From: Chthonomonas sp. UBA2391
GTDB lineage: Bacteria; Armatimonadota; Fimbriimonadia; Fimbriimonadales; Fimbriimonadaceae
Direction of reading: 5' to 3'
Assembly (NCBI GenBank): GCA_002343825.1
Contig: DDSL01000116.1
Location: 1-38,582, forward strand
Length of the DNA stretch: 38,582 nt
Notes under the pieces: generated by a model
What the model saw: only the letters and a program-made list of their open reading frames with translations
Told to the model about the DNA's origin: nothing
Databases searched by the model: none
Program-made: the position numbers and the translations under genes
Part shown: positions 14,230-23,894 of the stretch, in pieces
Layout of the letters: every line of letters begins with the position of its first letter
Numbering within the stretch: the stretch's first letter is position 1

Positions 14230-14295
14230 GGGCGGGCACCCAGGGTGAAGACCCGCAGGTTTGGGTCTGGGGGAAAGATGTCGTACACTCCTTGA

Positions 14296-16662
14296 ATGTC
14301 TGCCCAAAGTTCCCCGATGCTAGTCCGGGCGGGTCTTCTGCTTGCGGGCCTCGCCGGGGCGATTCCCAGCCAGGCGCAGGTCAACTTGTTTTTCCCGCCA
14401 AGGGTGACCGATCGGCCCGATTCCGTCGCCTCGGATTCCAATGCAGACGGGATCGACGGCATGAAGCACGGCCCGGTCTTCGTTTCCGTGTATCACGGTG
14501 ACGACTCGAACACCGGCGAGATCGATTCACCGCTCAAAACGATCGGGGTCGCGCTGTGCGTCGCCGAGGCCCTCGGAGGTCGGCCGGTGTACGTCAACGA
14601 GGGCGTGTATTTCGAGTCCATCGTTCCCTTCCCGAACACCGAGCTGTTCGGGGCGTACCGGGACATCAATGGGACGAGCACGACTTGGGGCCGGAACCCC
14701 TTCCAGAACTCCAAGATCTTCTCGGCAAGCCAGTGCCCCGTCTACGTTCCCAATATGGGTTCCAAGTTTGTTTTCGAAGAGTTCTCCGCGATCGGCTATG
14801 GCAGCAATTCTCTTCCTGCGATGTTCTTGGTGGACCCCACGGGCGGGCACGCGAGTCTGGTCGGGAGTGAGATCCAGCAGATCGGCAAGGCGGCCGACGG
14901 CGTCAAGGGCGCGGTCGGCGCGGATGGCGGCATCGGCCTGAACGGCGGCGATGGCGGCCGGGGCAGCACGGGCATTGGTCTCTCTTCCGTCGCCGGAGGC
15001 AGCCGGGGCCTGGGCGCCAAGTTCACCGGCGCGAACCCTCGAAACGGGGGCAACGGAGGCGACGGCGGCTGGTCCGACTCGAACGGCTGGTACCGGGGCT
15101 ATAACGGTGAAGCGGGCGGCGGCGCTGGCGGCGCTCGCGGCACGGGAGGTCAACCCGGCGCCTCGCATTGGGGCAGGAGCGGGGAAGACGGCACGGCGGG
15201 GTCACCCGGCGCTCCTGCATCTTCCGCCGGGGCCAATGGTGAGCGCAGCGATGCGATCTTTGATGGCCACGGCGGCGATGGAACGGATGGTCAACCCGGC
15301 AACGGAGGGGGTGGCGGTGGCGGCGGAGGCTCTTACTTTGCCGACTTCATCATCGTTCTGGGCGGTGGCGGCGGTGGCGGCGGTGGCGCCGGCGGCGGTG
15401 GTGGCAAAGGCGGGAAGGGCGGAACCGCCGGCAAACCGCTCTATGGCCTCATCTGGGCGAACGTGGCAACGAGCACCCTCGACCTTGAGAACGGCCTAGT
15501 CTCGGTCACGAAAGGGGGCAAGGGTGGCGATGGCGGCGACGGTGGAGCTGGCGGCAACGGTGGATCTGGTGGCGCGGGGGGTCCCGCCGGCACGACGGGT
15601 GCGACCGCCAACAAAGCCGGAAAGGGCGGTATCGGTGGCGCCGGGAGCCCCGGCTATGGCGGCTTCGGCGGTGCGGGCGGAAGGGGCGGCGCCAGCATCG
15701 GCATCCTCGCTCCTTCGCTCTTGTCGGGGCAGATCCAGGGCGGCTCGATCCAGTTTCCCGAGGGCGCGGCACCGGGCGGCATTGGAAGCAGGGGGTTCGG
15801 CAGTGAGAACAACGACGGCCTGCACGGGGCGCTGCTCCCGACCTATGCCTCGGCGCAGTACCCAAACATCTTCGCTGGCATTCCCGCAGAGACACCTCGG
15901 CTACTCGCCAGCGCCGTTCGCGCGAAGACCTCGGTGGGCAAGCGGATCAGCTTCCGGCCCACGGTGATGCTGAGAAACGTTGGTAACCCCGAGCTGTTCC
16001 TGCTCACCATTCGGCCGTCCTCGCAGTACCGAGGAACTTTCTCCGTGGGAAATGACCTGTTCGACATTCCCGAGATCACCTATACGCCCAACGTCGGCGG
16101 AAGCGGGAGTCCGAACTATGAGGAGCATTTCCTCTATGACATCGAAGAGCCGATCTATAATGCCCAGGGCCACTTTATCGGCTACAACCTGACGACCTGG
16201 AAAGGGATCATCAGCGTTTGCCTGGAGGCCAAAGTCACGGTCTCGCTTCAGGATTGGATGGGACCCAGCGCAGATTCAAACCTGATGCTCACCCTTGTGG
16301 AACCGGCCGAGAATGGCAAGCTCGGCTTTGCCCAAGAGATTCCGCTTGTCGATGGCGAGTCCACCATCCTGATCCCGAACGGCAACATGCCGCTCCGGGT
16401 GAAGTACGGTCACTGGCTCGGCCAGGTCCGGACTCCGGCGGTGCAGCCGAGCGGTCTACGCTACGAATTTGACCTGCTGAATGGCGACTGCGATGGCGAT
16501 AACGAGGTGACGGTCTTCGACTACATCGAGCTCTCGAACGCCTTCATGACCATGGCCGCGGAGCCCGGTTGGAACCCGAACGCGGATCTCGATGGTGACC
16601 TGGAAGTGACGATCTTCGACTACATCATCTTGAGCAACAACTTCGGCGTGCAGGGCGAGTAG
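14296..16662 (+). CDS. Secreted glycine-rich protein with C-terminal dockerin-like domain
   Basis: A 788-residue protein with a signal peptide (LLLAGLAGAIPSQAQ); the ATG at 14317 may be the true start. Residues ~50-190 resemble the DUF1565/parallel-beta-helix start of surface proteins (SPLKTIGVALCVAEALGG, VYVNEGVYFESI). Residues ~195-480 are extremely Gly-rich (GGNGGDGG and up to ten Gly in a row). A beta-rich part follows, then two calcium-binding dockerin-like repeats: DCDGDNEVTVFDYIELSNAF and NADLDGDLEVTIFDYI. The same tail occurs in the protein at 30270-32666. It is probably a surface or extracellular-matrix protein. Confidence 0.8.
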   Translation: MSAQSSPMLVRAGLLLAGLAGAIPSQAQVNLFFPPRVTDRPDSVASDSNADGIDGMKHGPVFVSVYHGDDSNTGEIDSPLKTIGVALCVAEALGGRPVYVNEGVYFESIVPFPNTELFGAYRDINGTSTTWGRNPFQNSKIFSASQCPVYVPNMGSKFVFEEFSAIGYGSNSLPAMFLVDPTGGHASLVGSEIQQIGKAADGVKGAVGADGGIGLNGGDGGRGSTGIGLSSVAGGSRGLGAKFTGANPRNGGNGGDGGWSDSNGWYRGYNGEAGGGAGGARGTGGQPGASHWGRSGEDGTAGSPGAPASSAGANGERSDAIFDGHGGDGTDGQPGNGGGGGGGGGSYFADFIIVLGGGGGGGGGAGGGGGKGGKGGTAGKPLYGLIWANVATSTLDLENGLVSVTKGGKGGDGGDGGAGGNGGSGGAGGPAGTTGATANKAGKGGIGGAGSPGYGGFGGAGGRGGASIGILAPSLLSGQIQGGSIQFPEGAAPGGIGSRGFGSENNDGLHGALLPTYASAQYPNIFAGIPAETPRLLASAVRAKTSVGKRISFRPTVMLRNVGNPELFLLTIRPSSQYRGTFSVGNDLFDIPEITYTPNVGGSGSPNYEEHFLYDIEEPIYNAQGHFIGYNLTTWKGIISVCLEAKVTVSLQDWMGPSADSNLMLTLVEPAENGKLGFAQEIPLVDGESTILIPNGNMPLRVKYGHWLGQVRTPAVQPSGLRYEFDLLNGDCDGDNEVTVFDYIELSNAFMTMAAEPGWNPNADLDGDLEVTIFDYIILSNNFGVQGE

Positions 16663-16938
16663 ACAGGGGCGGGCACTCCGATCCAGGCCCCCGGATCCGA
16701 GCCGGGATCCGGGGGCGATGGCGACCTAGGCTGAGGGTCGCGGTGACGGCTCCGGGGCACCCACTTCGACTGATCGCTAAGGGAGTCACGAATGTAACTC
16801 CACTTACGCTTCGAGTCTTTCCGAGTCCGGAGAGGATTTTGGAATGTGGGGTTCAACGGTTGTGGCGGGTAAGGAAGGCAGAAGAAATAGCGAAACCGGG
16901 CAAATAATCTAGGCCTATCTCTGTGGGATGCCGACAAT
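16663..16938 (+). terminator. Strong hairpin after the Gly-rich gene (16687-16716)
   Basis: This 276-bp gap contains a perfect 12-bp inverted repeat GCCCCCGGATCC/GGATCCGGGGGC with a 6-nt loop at 16687-16716, 24 bp after the stop. It has no T-run, so it may stabilise the mRNA end rather than terminate by itself. The rest presumably holds the promoter of the next gene; I found no clear element. Confidence 0.55.
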
Positions 16939-18024
16939 ATGACTGTAATGAAGCGCTTGACCAGCATCCTTGTTTTCGCGACAGTTATCGCCTCGGCAAC
17001 GGCGACCAGTATCCCGATTTCTGATCATAGTTTTGAGCAGATATCCGTGCCGGACTCGGCCGGTAATTTCGTGTTTATGCCCAGCAGCCCCAACTGGACC
17101 TTTACCGGTAGGGATGGACGCGCATCTGGCGTGGCAAAGAACCAATCCTCCTGGGGCTCGGGCGGCGCATTTGGCCCCAACTATGCCTTCATTCAGGGCA
17201 CCGGTCGGATCCAGAGAACGCTCTCGGGACTCACTCCAGGCAAGAGCTACGAGCTCTCATCCTATCTCCGGCGCAACTTTGGCAACTTGCCGGAAGGTCG
17301 AGCAAACGTCATCGTGAACGGTCAGAACATCGGAGTGATGCGAGGTTACGACACCAATTGGAGGAGCTATACTTTCCGGCCTTTCGTAGCAACCTCGACA
17401 ACAGCGCTGCTAGATCTCGTTGGCTCCGAAGACAACGAGTATGCTTTTCTTCTCGATGAAGTGAGTCTTAGAGAAGAAGTAAAGTCATCGAAGGTCATTG
17501 AAAACGGCAACTTCAACGCTCAACCACTTCAAAATGGAGTTTGGAACTACGAGGCGAACTTCTTAACGGGCGGCGGGTGGAGCTATAGCCGCCAAACTGG
17601 GAACAGTGGCGCAGGTCTTGCAGCAGTCGGTAGCCCTTGGGGTTCTTCTGCATTTAGCGATAATGCCTTTGGATTCATCCAAGGCGGAGGATTCATTACC
17701 CAAGTTATGAAGAACTTGGTGATCGGTCAGCGCTATGCAGTCGATTTTGCCCAGCGGAACCAGACTCATCGCATTCGCGTCTTTGCTGGCGATCTTGAAA
17801 TTCTCGCCGCTGACTCCTCGTCGGGGGACTGGAGAGTGCGCCGCACGGCCTTCTTCACAGCAACTTCGTCAGAAATGATGTTGCGCTTTCAAGGGGTCGA
17901 TTCTGGACGTGGCGACACGTCGCTGATCGATGGCGTCGCGGTGGTCCCCGAACCCGGCACGGTGGCGATACTGGGGTTGGGACTGGCTACCTTATTGAGA
18001 AAGCGAAAAGCACCCCAGGCTTGA
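16939..18024 (+). CDS. PEP-CTERM sorting domain protein
   Basis: A 361-residue secreted protein. It has an N-terminal signal peptide (LTSILVFATVIASATAT) and two related beta-sandwich modules (about 25-175 and 185-330). Each opens with a phrase such as DHSFEQI or NGNFNAQP and has matching PNYAFIQG/NAFGFIQG and FLLDEVSL/SLIDGVAV motifs, like DUF642/carbohydrate-binding-type domains. The C-terminus is a full PEP-CTERM tail: VPEPGTVAILGLGLATLL followed by RKRK. Such tails are processed by exosortase, which is not encoded here. An in-frame ATG also lies at 16948. A strong terminator follows. Confidence 0.88.
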   Translation: MTVMKRLTSILVFATVIASATATSIPISDHSFEQISVPDSAGNFVFMPSSPNWTFTGRDGRASGVAKNQSSWGSGGAFGPNYAFIQGTGRIQRTLSGLTPGKSYELSSYLRRNFGNLPEGRANVIVNGQNIGVMRGYDTNWRSYTFRPFVATSTTALLDLVGSEDNEYAFLLDEVSLREEVKSSKVIENGNFNAQPLQNGVWNYEANFLTGGGWSYSRQTGNSGAGLAAVGSPWGSSAFSDNAFGFIQGGGFITQVMKNLVIGQRYAVDFAQRNQTHRIRVFAGDLEILAADSSSGDWRVRRTAFFTATSSEMMLRFQGVDSGRGDTSLIDGVAVVPEPGTVAILGLGLATLLRKRKAPQA

Positions 18025-18042
18025 GGGTCTGCTTACCTTGGA

Positions 18043-18084
18043 GTCCGAGCCCGTGGCCAAATTGGCTACGGGCTCGGACCTTTT
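18043..18084 (+). terminator. Rho-independent terminator of the PEP-CTERM gene
   Basis: A perfect 12-bp stem GTCCGAGCCCGT/ACGGGCTCGGAC with an inner GCCAA/TTGGC stem is followed by CTTTTC, 18 bp after the stop codon. Confidence 0.9.
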
Positions 18085-18189
18085 CGTCTCAATCCGCCCG
18101 TATCGTCTCCGGAACATCGGCGGACTCTGATCTAGGCGCATCTGGGGCATGTCGCCGCACGGAGTCAACGTCGACTTCGGCCCCGGACG

Positions 18190-19860
18190 CTAACGCCTGG
18201 TTTCGCGCTCGAACAGGCGGTGGTTGGGCACGAACGCCCGAAGCCGCTCAAGGGCAGAATCTGCAAAAAGCGGATCCCCCAACGCGCGGCCGCAAAGCAC
18301 GGCCGTCTCGAGCAAGGCGACGTTGTCGGGCTCGGCCGCAAGCCCCTGCTTGATCACGTCTACCACGATGCTACTCAGTCCAAGCTCGACCAGCGAACGG
18401 AGTACGATGGTCGTCGCCGCCCAATCTGCGCTCGGATTTTTGAGGGCGTCCATGTATTCGGTCGCGTTATAGGCGCTAGCAGCTTCGGGATACATAAAGT
18501 TCACGGTTCCGCTCAGAAAGACGCTTGGCACCGTGATGCGCAAGTGAACGGCACCGGGCACCGATTCCAATTCTTGCGGCGTGAGTTCGGTGTAGTCCTT
18601 GGGCTGCCAGCGAGCGTAATTGATCGCAACCGTCCAGATCCGGTCGGCACCGGCAAGGTCGCCGTCCAGGGCCAGCAGTCGACCATAGTTCAGCCGCCCT
18701 TCAAAGTCGTCAATCTTTTCGCCGTCTTTGGCATCGAAAAGGGCTGAATAGGCGGCGCGGGCTTCTTCAGCCTTGTTGGCGCGGTAGAGGGCGCTCGCGT
18801 CATTCAGCTTCGCGAGAACCTCTTGAGCGCGCCCGGTCTTGGTTTTTGGTACCTGATCGGTCTGGGTTGAACGCCGGCCGAATCGCGCATTGACGAAGTT
18901 GGTCACCATCGGTGCGACTTCGGGCCAGGCGGTCGCGAGTTCATCACCCGCCGCTACCAGGTCAGAGAACGTCGAATTTTGAGGGGTCATCGCCTCCATG
19001 CGCAACAGGAGAGCGTTCACCTTCTCCGGCTGGCTACCTTCATAGCCATATCCGAAGAGCCGTCGAACCTCGAACACTTTGAGACCACCAGATTCCAGCT
19101 TGATCGCCGAGATGGCCTCGGCAAGGTAAGGCGGGACGCGCCGCGGTCCGGAAAACGTGCGAGTGCCATCGCGCAAACCGGTCCTGAGCTTGACTTCCAT
19201 GCCGTCTTTGGTGATCTTTCGCGTACTGTCGTAATCATATTTCAACAGCCCGACATCAAAATAGGGCCGGAGAGAGGTGTGGGTCGTTTGGTTGAGGCTC
19301 TTCGGCACATCGTGGTAGCTCATGTTCTCTTCGTAGAGCTTGCCTTTGGCAACGAGTCGGTTGGTACTCGTGGTCTCGACCCGCACGGATTTGCCAGAAG
19401 CCAGCGCGTATCCGGGTTTGCCTGCGGACTCGGGCTGAAGATAGACCGTGTCGACCACCGCGCCGAGTGGAGTCACCGCCGCCGAGTTCACCTCGACGGG
19501 GCCTCGATAGGTTCGGTATCCGGACTTGCTGACCTCCACGATCAAGATCGACGCATCCACGTTCACCTTTACGACTGAGGGACCCCGCTCGAAAATCGGC
19601 ATCGGAAGGTTGATCATTCGCTTCTTGTTTTCGGACCCCAACAAGGCCGGGATCGTGTACCGGCCCCACTTGTCGGTTTTGTCGCCTGGTCTATTCTTTG
19701 CGGCCGATCCAGGCGGCGCAATAAATGCGACACGGGCGTCCGGAATCCATGCCCCGGACTGGGCATCTCGCACCCAGCCATGGGCTTCACCATCGGCAGG
19801 TCCGGCGGTGGCCATCGCGGCTAGAAAAAGCGACATTCCCAACAAGCACAACCTATTCAT
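18190..19860 (-). CDS. Secreted protein with carboxypeptidase-regulatory-like domain
   Basis: A 556-residue protein with a signal peptide (LCLLGMSLFLAAMATAG). Residues ~25-140 look like a carboxypeptidase regulatory-like/Cna-B fold (GWVRDAQSGAWIPDARVAF, DKWGRYTIP, EVSKSGYRTYRG). The middle has no clear domain. The C-terminal part (about 340-555) is helical and TPR-like (ASALYRANKAEEARAAYSAL, GRLLALDGDLAGADRIW). I cannot assign a function; it may be an envelope assembly or binding protein. Its gene stands alone between a terminator and the amt gene. Confidence 0.7.
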   Translation of the reverse strand: MNRLCLLGMSLFLAAMATAGPADGEAHGWVRDAQSGAWIPDARVAFIAPPGSAAKNRPGDKTDKWGRYTIPALLGSENKKRMINLPMPIFERGPSVVKVNVDASILIVEVSKSGYRTYRGPVEVNSAAVTPLGAVVDTVYLQPESAGKPGYALASGKSVRVETTSTNRLVAKGKLYEENMSYHDVPKSLNQTTHTSLRPYFDVGLLKYDYDSTRKITKDGMEVKLRTGLRDGTRTFSGPRRVPPYLAEAISAIKLESGGLKVFEVRRLFGYGYEGSQPEKVNALLLRMEAMTPQNSTFSDLVAAGDELATAWPEVAPMVTNFVNARFGRRSTQTDQVPKTKTGRAQEVLAKLNDASALYRANKAEEARAAYSALFDAKDGEKIDDFEGRLNYGRLLALDGDLAGADRIWTVAINYARWQPKDYTELTPQELESVPGAVHLRITVPSVFLSGTVNFMYPEAASAYNATEYMDALKNPSADWAATTIVLRSLVELGLSSIVVDVIKQGLAAEPDNVALLETAVLCGRALGDPLFADSALERLRAFVPNHRLFERETRR

Positions 19861-20135
19861 TGAGACCTATTTTGCTCGAAGTGTCGGGAAATCCCGAGGT
19901 GCCTTCGTGAGATGTTGCGATGGCCACAAGAAATCACGCCTGACCAATCCCCAGGTCCGGCTTAACGAAGGGTTCACCGTGCGGGCCAAGTGATGCGGAC
20001 GGATATCGTCTGAATCCTGCTGGTCATTACCGGTCCGCACGAGGCTCCGCGCCGGTGTCCATTCGTCCGAAGGTCCGCTCTCCCAACGGTCTATTTGGGA
20101 GTAAGTTGTTGGGAGGCGGACCCACCGGACCGGAG
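19861..20135. other. Intergenic region upstream of the 18190-19860 gene
   Basis: 275 bp between two minus-strand genes. It should hold the amt 3' end signals and the promoter of the downstream gene. I see no RNA gene, clear terminator or supported ORF in it. Confidence 0.4.
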
Positions 20136-21470
20136 TCATCGAGCGCCGACGGGTTCGCGCAGGGCCTCACCCTCCAGCGAACTCGGGATGAGATCGCCGT
20201 ATCCGTCCTCGCCGTGGTAGGCCAGGTCGAGTCCCGAGATCTCTTCGTGCTCGTCGGCGCGCAGACCCACGGTGGCCGAAACCAACTTGGCCAAGATCCA
20301 AGAGCCGATGAAGGCAAAGGCTCCGACGGCCCCGACGGCCGCCAGCTGAGTCAGGATCAGCCCGCCGCGTCCGTTGGGCATCGAGACCAGGGGATTGATC
20401 GCCGGATCGGCAAAGACCCCGGTCAGGATCGCTCCTAACAGTCCACCGACGCCGTGGATCCCGACCACGTCGAGGGCGTCGTCGTAGCGCAGCTTGTGCT
20501 TCAGCTCGATCGCAAGGCAGCAGATCGCTCCGGCCAAAAGTCCGATTGCGAGCGAGGGGACAACGCCGACGAATCCGGCCGCCGGGGTGACGGCGACGAG
20601 GCCCGCAACCAGGCCGCTGGCACAACCGATCGCCCCGGCTTTTCCTTTTGTGAGACTCTCGACCAACAGCCAGCCGACCAGCCCAGCGGCGGCGGCGGTG
20701 TGGGTGGTGAGAAAGGCGTTGACGGCGAGCTTATCCATGGCTAGAGCCGACCCGGCGTTGAACCCAAACCAGCCGAACCACAGCATTCCCGCGCCGAAGA
20801 GGGTCAGGGTGAGGTTGTTGGGAGTCGTCTCGCGGTTGCGGCGGCTACCGATCACGGCGAGCAGAGCGATGGCCGTGACGCCGCTGGCGAGGTGGACAAC
20901 GGTCCCACCGGCAAAGTCGAGAGCTCCCATCTTGGCCAGCCAACCGTTCGGGTTCCAGACCCAACAAGCCATCGGAGCATAGATCAGGAGCGACCAGAGC
21001 GCGGTGAAGAGGATGAACCCGCTGAACTTGATCCGCTCGGCCACCGCGCCCGAAACCAGGGCCGGGGTGATGATGGCGAACTTCATCTGGAACAGCATAA
21101 AGAGGGCCAAGGGGATCGTCTGGGTGCCATAGGGCGAATCGATGGAGAGATCCGCGCCGAAGAGATAGGTCAGGTCGCCGATGAAACCGTTGCCCGATTT
21201 TCCGAAGGCGAGACTAAAGCCCAAAAGGACCCAAGTGAGGCTGACGACGCCCATCGTGATGAAGCAGAGCAGCATCGTATTGAGGACGTTTTTGCGCTTG
21301 ACCAACCCGCCATAAAAGATGGCCAGGGCCGGGGTCATCAGGAGAACGAGGGCCGTCGCGACGATGATCCACGCGCTGTCGCCCTTGTCCAGGGTGGCGG
21401 CGGGGGTCGCCGTTTCGGCGAGTGCAAGCCCGGGAACAAGCAACCCAAGGCCAAGAAGAATCTTTTTCAT
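20136..21470 (-). CDS. amt: Ammonium transporter (Amt/MEP family)
   Basis: A 444-residue Amt channel with a cleavable signal peptide (KKILLGLGLLVPGLALAE) and eleven expected membrane helices. Family motifs are DSAWIIVATALVLLMTP, FYGGLVKRKNVLN, the pore histidines in GGTVVHLASGVTA and VVGIHGVGGLLGA, and LWFGWFGFNAGSAL. I use the ATG at 21470; an in-frame ATG at 21509 would precede the signal peptide with 13 unneeded residues. The cytoplasmic tail (LRADEHEEISGLDLAYHGE) is typical of P-II-regulated Amt proteins, but no glnB/glnK gene is adjacent. A good promoter lies upstream. Confidence 0.95.
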   Translation of the reverse strand: MKKILLGLGLLVPGLALAETATPAATLDKGDSAWIIVATALVLLMTPALAIFYGGLVKRKNVLNTMLLCFITMGVVSLTWVLLGFSLAFGKSGNGFIGDLTYLFGADLSIDSPYGTQTIPLALFMLFQMKFAIITPALVSGAVAERIKFSGFILFTALWSLLIYAPMACWVWNPNGWLAKMGALDFAGGTVVHLASGVTAIALLAVIGSRRNRETTPNNLTLTLFGAGMLWFGWFGFNAGSALAMDKLAVNAFLTTHTAAAAGLVGWLLVESLTKGKAGAIGCASGLVAGLVAVTPAAGFVGVVPSLAIGLLAGAICCLAIELKHKLRYDDALDVVGIHGVGGLLGAILTGVFADPAINPLVSMPNGRGGLILTQLAAVGAVGAFAFIGSWILAKLVSATVGLRADEHEEISGLDLAYHGEDGYGDLIPSSLEGEALREPVGAR

Positions 21471-21510
21471 CACTGTCTTTCCGAATCCATTGTTTTTCGG
21501 GGACAGCATC

Positions 21511-21599
21511 GAACCCCACTGGCAGCGCGGCGTTGCACTGGGTTCTCAGTCTTCTTCGACGGTGACCGCATGTTAGCGGACCTTTTGCCGAATTGTCAA
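21511..21599 (-). promoter_or_regulatory. amt promoter and leader hairpin
   Basis: On the minus strand, a perfect -35 TTGACA (21599-21594) is followed after 18 bp by TAACAT (21575-21570). Between it and the amt start, 21511-21545 can fold into a long imperfect hairpin closed by GAACCC/GGGTTC, which would sit in the mRNA leader. Confidence 0.65.
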
Positions 21600-21643
21600 G
21601 AGATCCGTGAATTTTGGGCGATTCCTGGGCCAATGGGCCAGTT

Positions 21644-22906
21644 TTAGCGAACGTTTCGTAGCTGGCGGAGGAAGATCGCGCCGAGGACGAGCATCACGGC
21701 GGCGGTGAGGAGCACAGCCGCGTAGCCGCTGGCGGTGTAGTGCGGAACGAGGTCGTTGCCCCTGCGTTCCATGGTGTATCCAAAGGCAGCGGCCAGCATC
21801 CCCGCGATCGGGGCCATGATCGCCTGCGGCAGGGTTCCGGCGATGTGCCACACGGCCATGTCTTTGGCCGCGTCTTCCTTGTTTGGCAAGGCGTCGGCCC
21901 CCAGCGCCCAATCGACGCTGACGTAGGCGCCATAGCCCAGTCCAAATACGGCCCCGACGCCAAACAGCAAAGGAACCGAGGTCGTGAAGACCAAGGCAAG
22001 GCAGACCGCCGCCATCACGAGAGTCGCCATTCCGACGATCCGCCGCCGACCCAATCGGTCGGAAACAACGCCCCCGATGTATCCGCTGAGGGTCGCGCAG
22101 ATCAGGACTAAACCTTGGAGCATGGCCGCCGTCCCGACCGCATCTTCGGCCCCGCTCACGCGGTCATCGATGAAGTATTGCAGGAGCGGAAGGACCGAAT
22201 AGAACCCGGCCATCACCAGCGCCCGCGTGATCCAGACCCATCGGAAATCATGATCGCGCAGGGGGGACCAGAGCCGGCCAAGAGCCTCGCGGAAGGGCAC
22301 CGCCGGGGCGGGATTCTCGAGCGGGGTCTCGCGCACCCCGACCATCGTCACCCAAAGCCCGAGGACGAGGGCTCCGGCAATCAGTCCATAGCTGAGCAGA
22401 AACCGATTGTCTTGGGGCAAAAACCCGGCGGTCGCAACCCCGGCCAGAGTGCCGAGCTGGGACATGACGGCCATGTAACCGCTGGCCTTGCCTCGCTCTT
22501 CGCTGGCGACGAGGTCGGGAATCACCCCTGTATAGGCGGCCGTCGCGATATTGTTGCCGATGGTCATCAGGAAGTAAGCCCCGACAAAGAGCGGAAAGGC
22601 CCCAGCCGAACCGGCCCAGGCGAGCAGGCCGAGGCAGACCAGATTGAGCAACGTTCCGACGAAGATAAAGGGGCGTCGGCGTCCGAGAGCATGGGTGCAA
22701 CGATCGCTGACGGGGCCGATCCAGAGTGGAATGGTGAGGGCCGCCACGGCCCCGATGCCGATCACCAAACCCAGCGCCGGACCCTTGTCCGCGGCCTTCA
22801 TCACCTCGACCTGTTTGGGCAGGACGATGAGGAGAAGCGAACCCCACATGAAGTTCACCGCCGCCCAATAGGAGCTGATGGCCAGGTGCTGGCGGTGGGT
22901 CAGCAT
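21644..22906 (-). CDS. MFS transporter
   Basis: A 420-residue major facilitator protein with about twelve membrane helices. The cytoplasmic loop motifs are GPVSDRCTHALGRRRPF after helix 2 and GGVVSDRLGRRR in the second half. It starts one base after the fabH stop (TGA-A-ATG), so it is likely in the same transcript as yceD-plsX-fabH. The substrate is unknown; the overall look (WAAVNFMWGSLLLIVLP, TLPQAI) recalls sugar-cation-type MFS members. Confidence 0.85.
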   Translation of the reverse strand: MLTHRQHLAISSYWAAVNFMWGSLLLIVLPKQVEVMKAADKGPALGLVIGIGAVAALTIPLWIGPVSDRCTHALGRRRPFIFVGTLLNLVCLGLLAWAGSAGAFPLFVGAYFLMTIGNNIATAAYTGVIPDLVASEERGKASGYMAVMSQLGTLAGVATAGFLPQDNRFLLSYGLIAGALVLGLWVTMVGVRETPLENPAPAVPFREALGRLWSPLRDHDFRWVWITRALVMAGFYSVLPLLQYFIDDRVSGAEDAVGTAAMLQGLVLICATLSGYIGGVVSDRLGRRRIVGMATLVMAAVCLALVFTTSVPLLFGVGAVFGLGYGAYVSVDWALGADALPNKEDAAKDMAVWHIAGTLPQAIMAPIAGMLAAAFGYTMERRGNDLVPHYTASGYAAVLLTAAVMLVLGAIFLRQLRNVR

Positions 22907-22907
22907 T

Positions 22908-23891
22908 TCACCAGCGGATGAGGTTTGCGCCCCAAACCAATCCCGCGCCGAACCCGACGGTCATGACCAGCATCCCTGGCTTCAGCCGGCCCTGTTCGAC
23001 CGCCTCACTCAGGGCGATGGGGATCGATCCGCCGGAGGTGTTCCCATACTTTTCGACGTTGATAAAGACTTTCTCTTCGGGCAAGCCGAGCCTTTGGGCC
23101 GCGCTCTCGATGATGCGCAGATTGGCCTGATGAGGAACGAAGAGGCCGATGTCCTCGCTGGAATAGCCGGTCTCGTCGAGCAGTTTGCAGCACGCATCGC
23201 CCATCGCCGTGACGGCAAAGCGATAGACCTCAGCTCCAGCCATGTAGATGTGTTTGCGGAAGTTTTCGCTCTCAGGGTTGCTATTCGGGTGACGCGATCC
23301 GCCCACCTGAAGGTCGATGTGCTTGGCTCCGGCGCCATTGCTCAGCAGAACCGATTTGAGCAGGCCACGCGGTTCGTCGGTCTGCTCCAGCACCACGGCC
23401 CCGCCCCCATCGCCAAACAAGACACAGGTGGATCGGTCGGTGTAATCCACAAACTTGGTGAGCACATCGACCCCGACGACGAGCGCGCGCTTGGCCTGGC
23501 CCGATTGAACCATCGCGCTAGCGACGCTTAGGGAGTAGATGAACCCGGCACAGGCGGCCCCGATGTCCATGGCTCCGGCGTGGGTTGCCCCAATGCCCTC
23601 TTGGATGAGGCAGCTGGTGCTGGGAAAAGCCATGTCGCCGGTGACGGTTCCGCAGACGACGAGGTCGATGGAGTCGGCCGTGATCCCGGCATCGGCGAGG
23701 GCTTTCTGCGCGGCTTCGATGCCAAGCGTGCTGGCGGTCTCTTCAGGACCGCAGATTCGGCGCTCGCGCATGCCCGTGCGCTGATAGATCCATTCGTCCG
23801 AGGTGTCGACCATCTTTTCAAGGTCGGCATTACTCAGGATCTTGTTCGGGACGGCGTGTCCAATTCCGATGATCGCTGCGTGTTTGCCCAT
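22908..23891 (-). CDS. fabH: Beta-ketoacyl-ACP synthase III
   Basis: A 327-residue FabH, which condenses acetyl-CoA with malonyl-ACP to start fatty-acid synthesis. The catalytic triad is visible: C114 (DIGAACAGF), His in FVPHQANLRI and Asn in YGNTSGGSIP. The signature DTSDEWIYQRTGMRERR is intact. It follows plsX by 3 bp and is followed by an MFS gene. Length and order yceD-plsX-fabH match the usual lipid cluster. Confidence 0.97.
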   Translation of the reverse strand: MGKHAAIIGIGHAVPNKILSNADLEKMVDTSDEWIYQRTGMRERRICGPEETASTLGIEAAQKALADAGITADSIDLVVCGTVTGDMAFPSTSCLIQEGIGATHAGAMDIGAACAGFIYSLSVASAMVQSGQAKRALVVGVDVLTKFVDYTDRSTCVLFGDGGGAVVLEQTDEPRGLLKSVLLSNGAGAKHIDLQVGGSRHPNSNPESENFRKHIYMAGAEVYRFAVTAMGDACCKLLDETGYSSEDIGLFVPHQANLRIIESAAQRLGLPEEKVFINVEKYGNTSGGSIPIALSEAVEQGRLKPGMLVMTVGFGAGLVWGANLIRW

Positions 23892-23894
23892 CGT

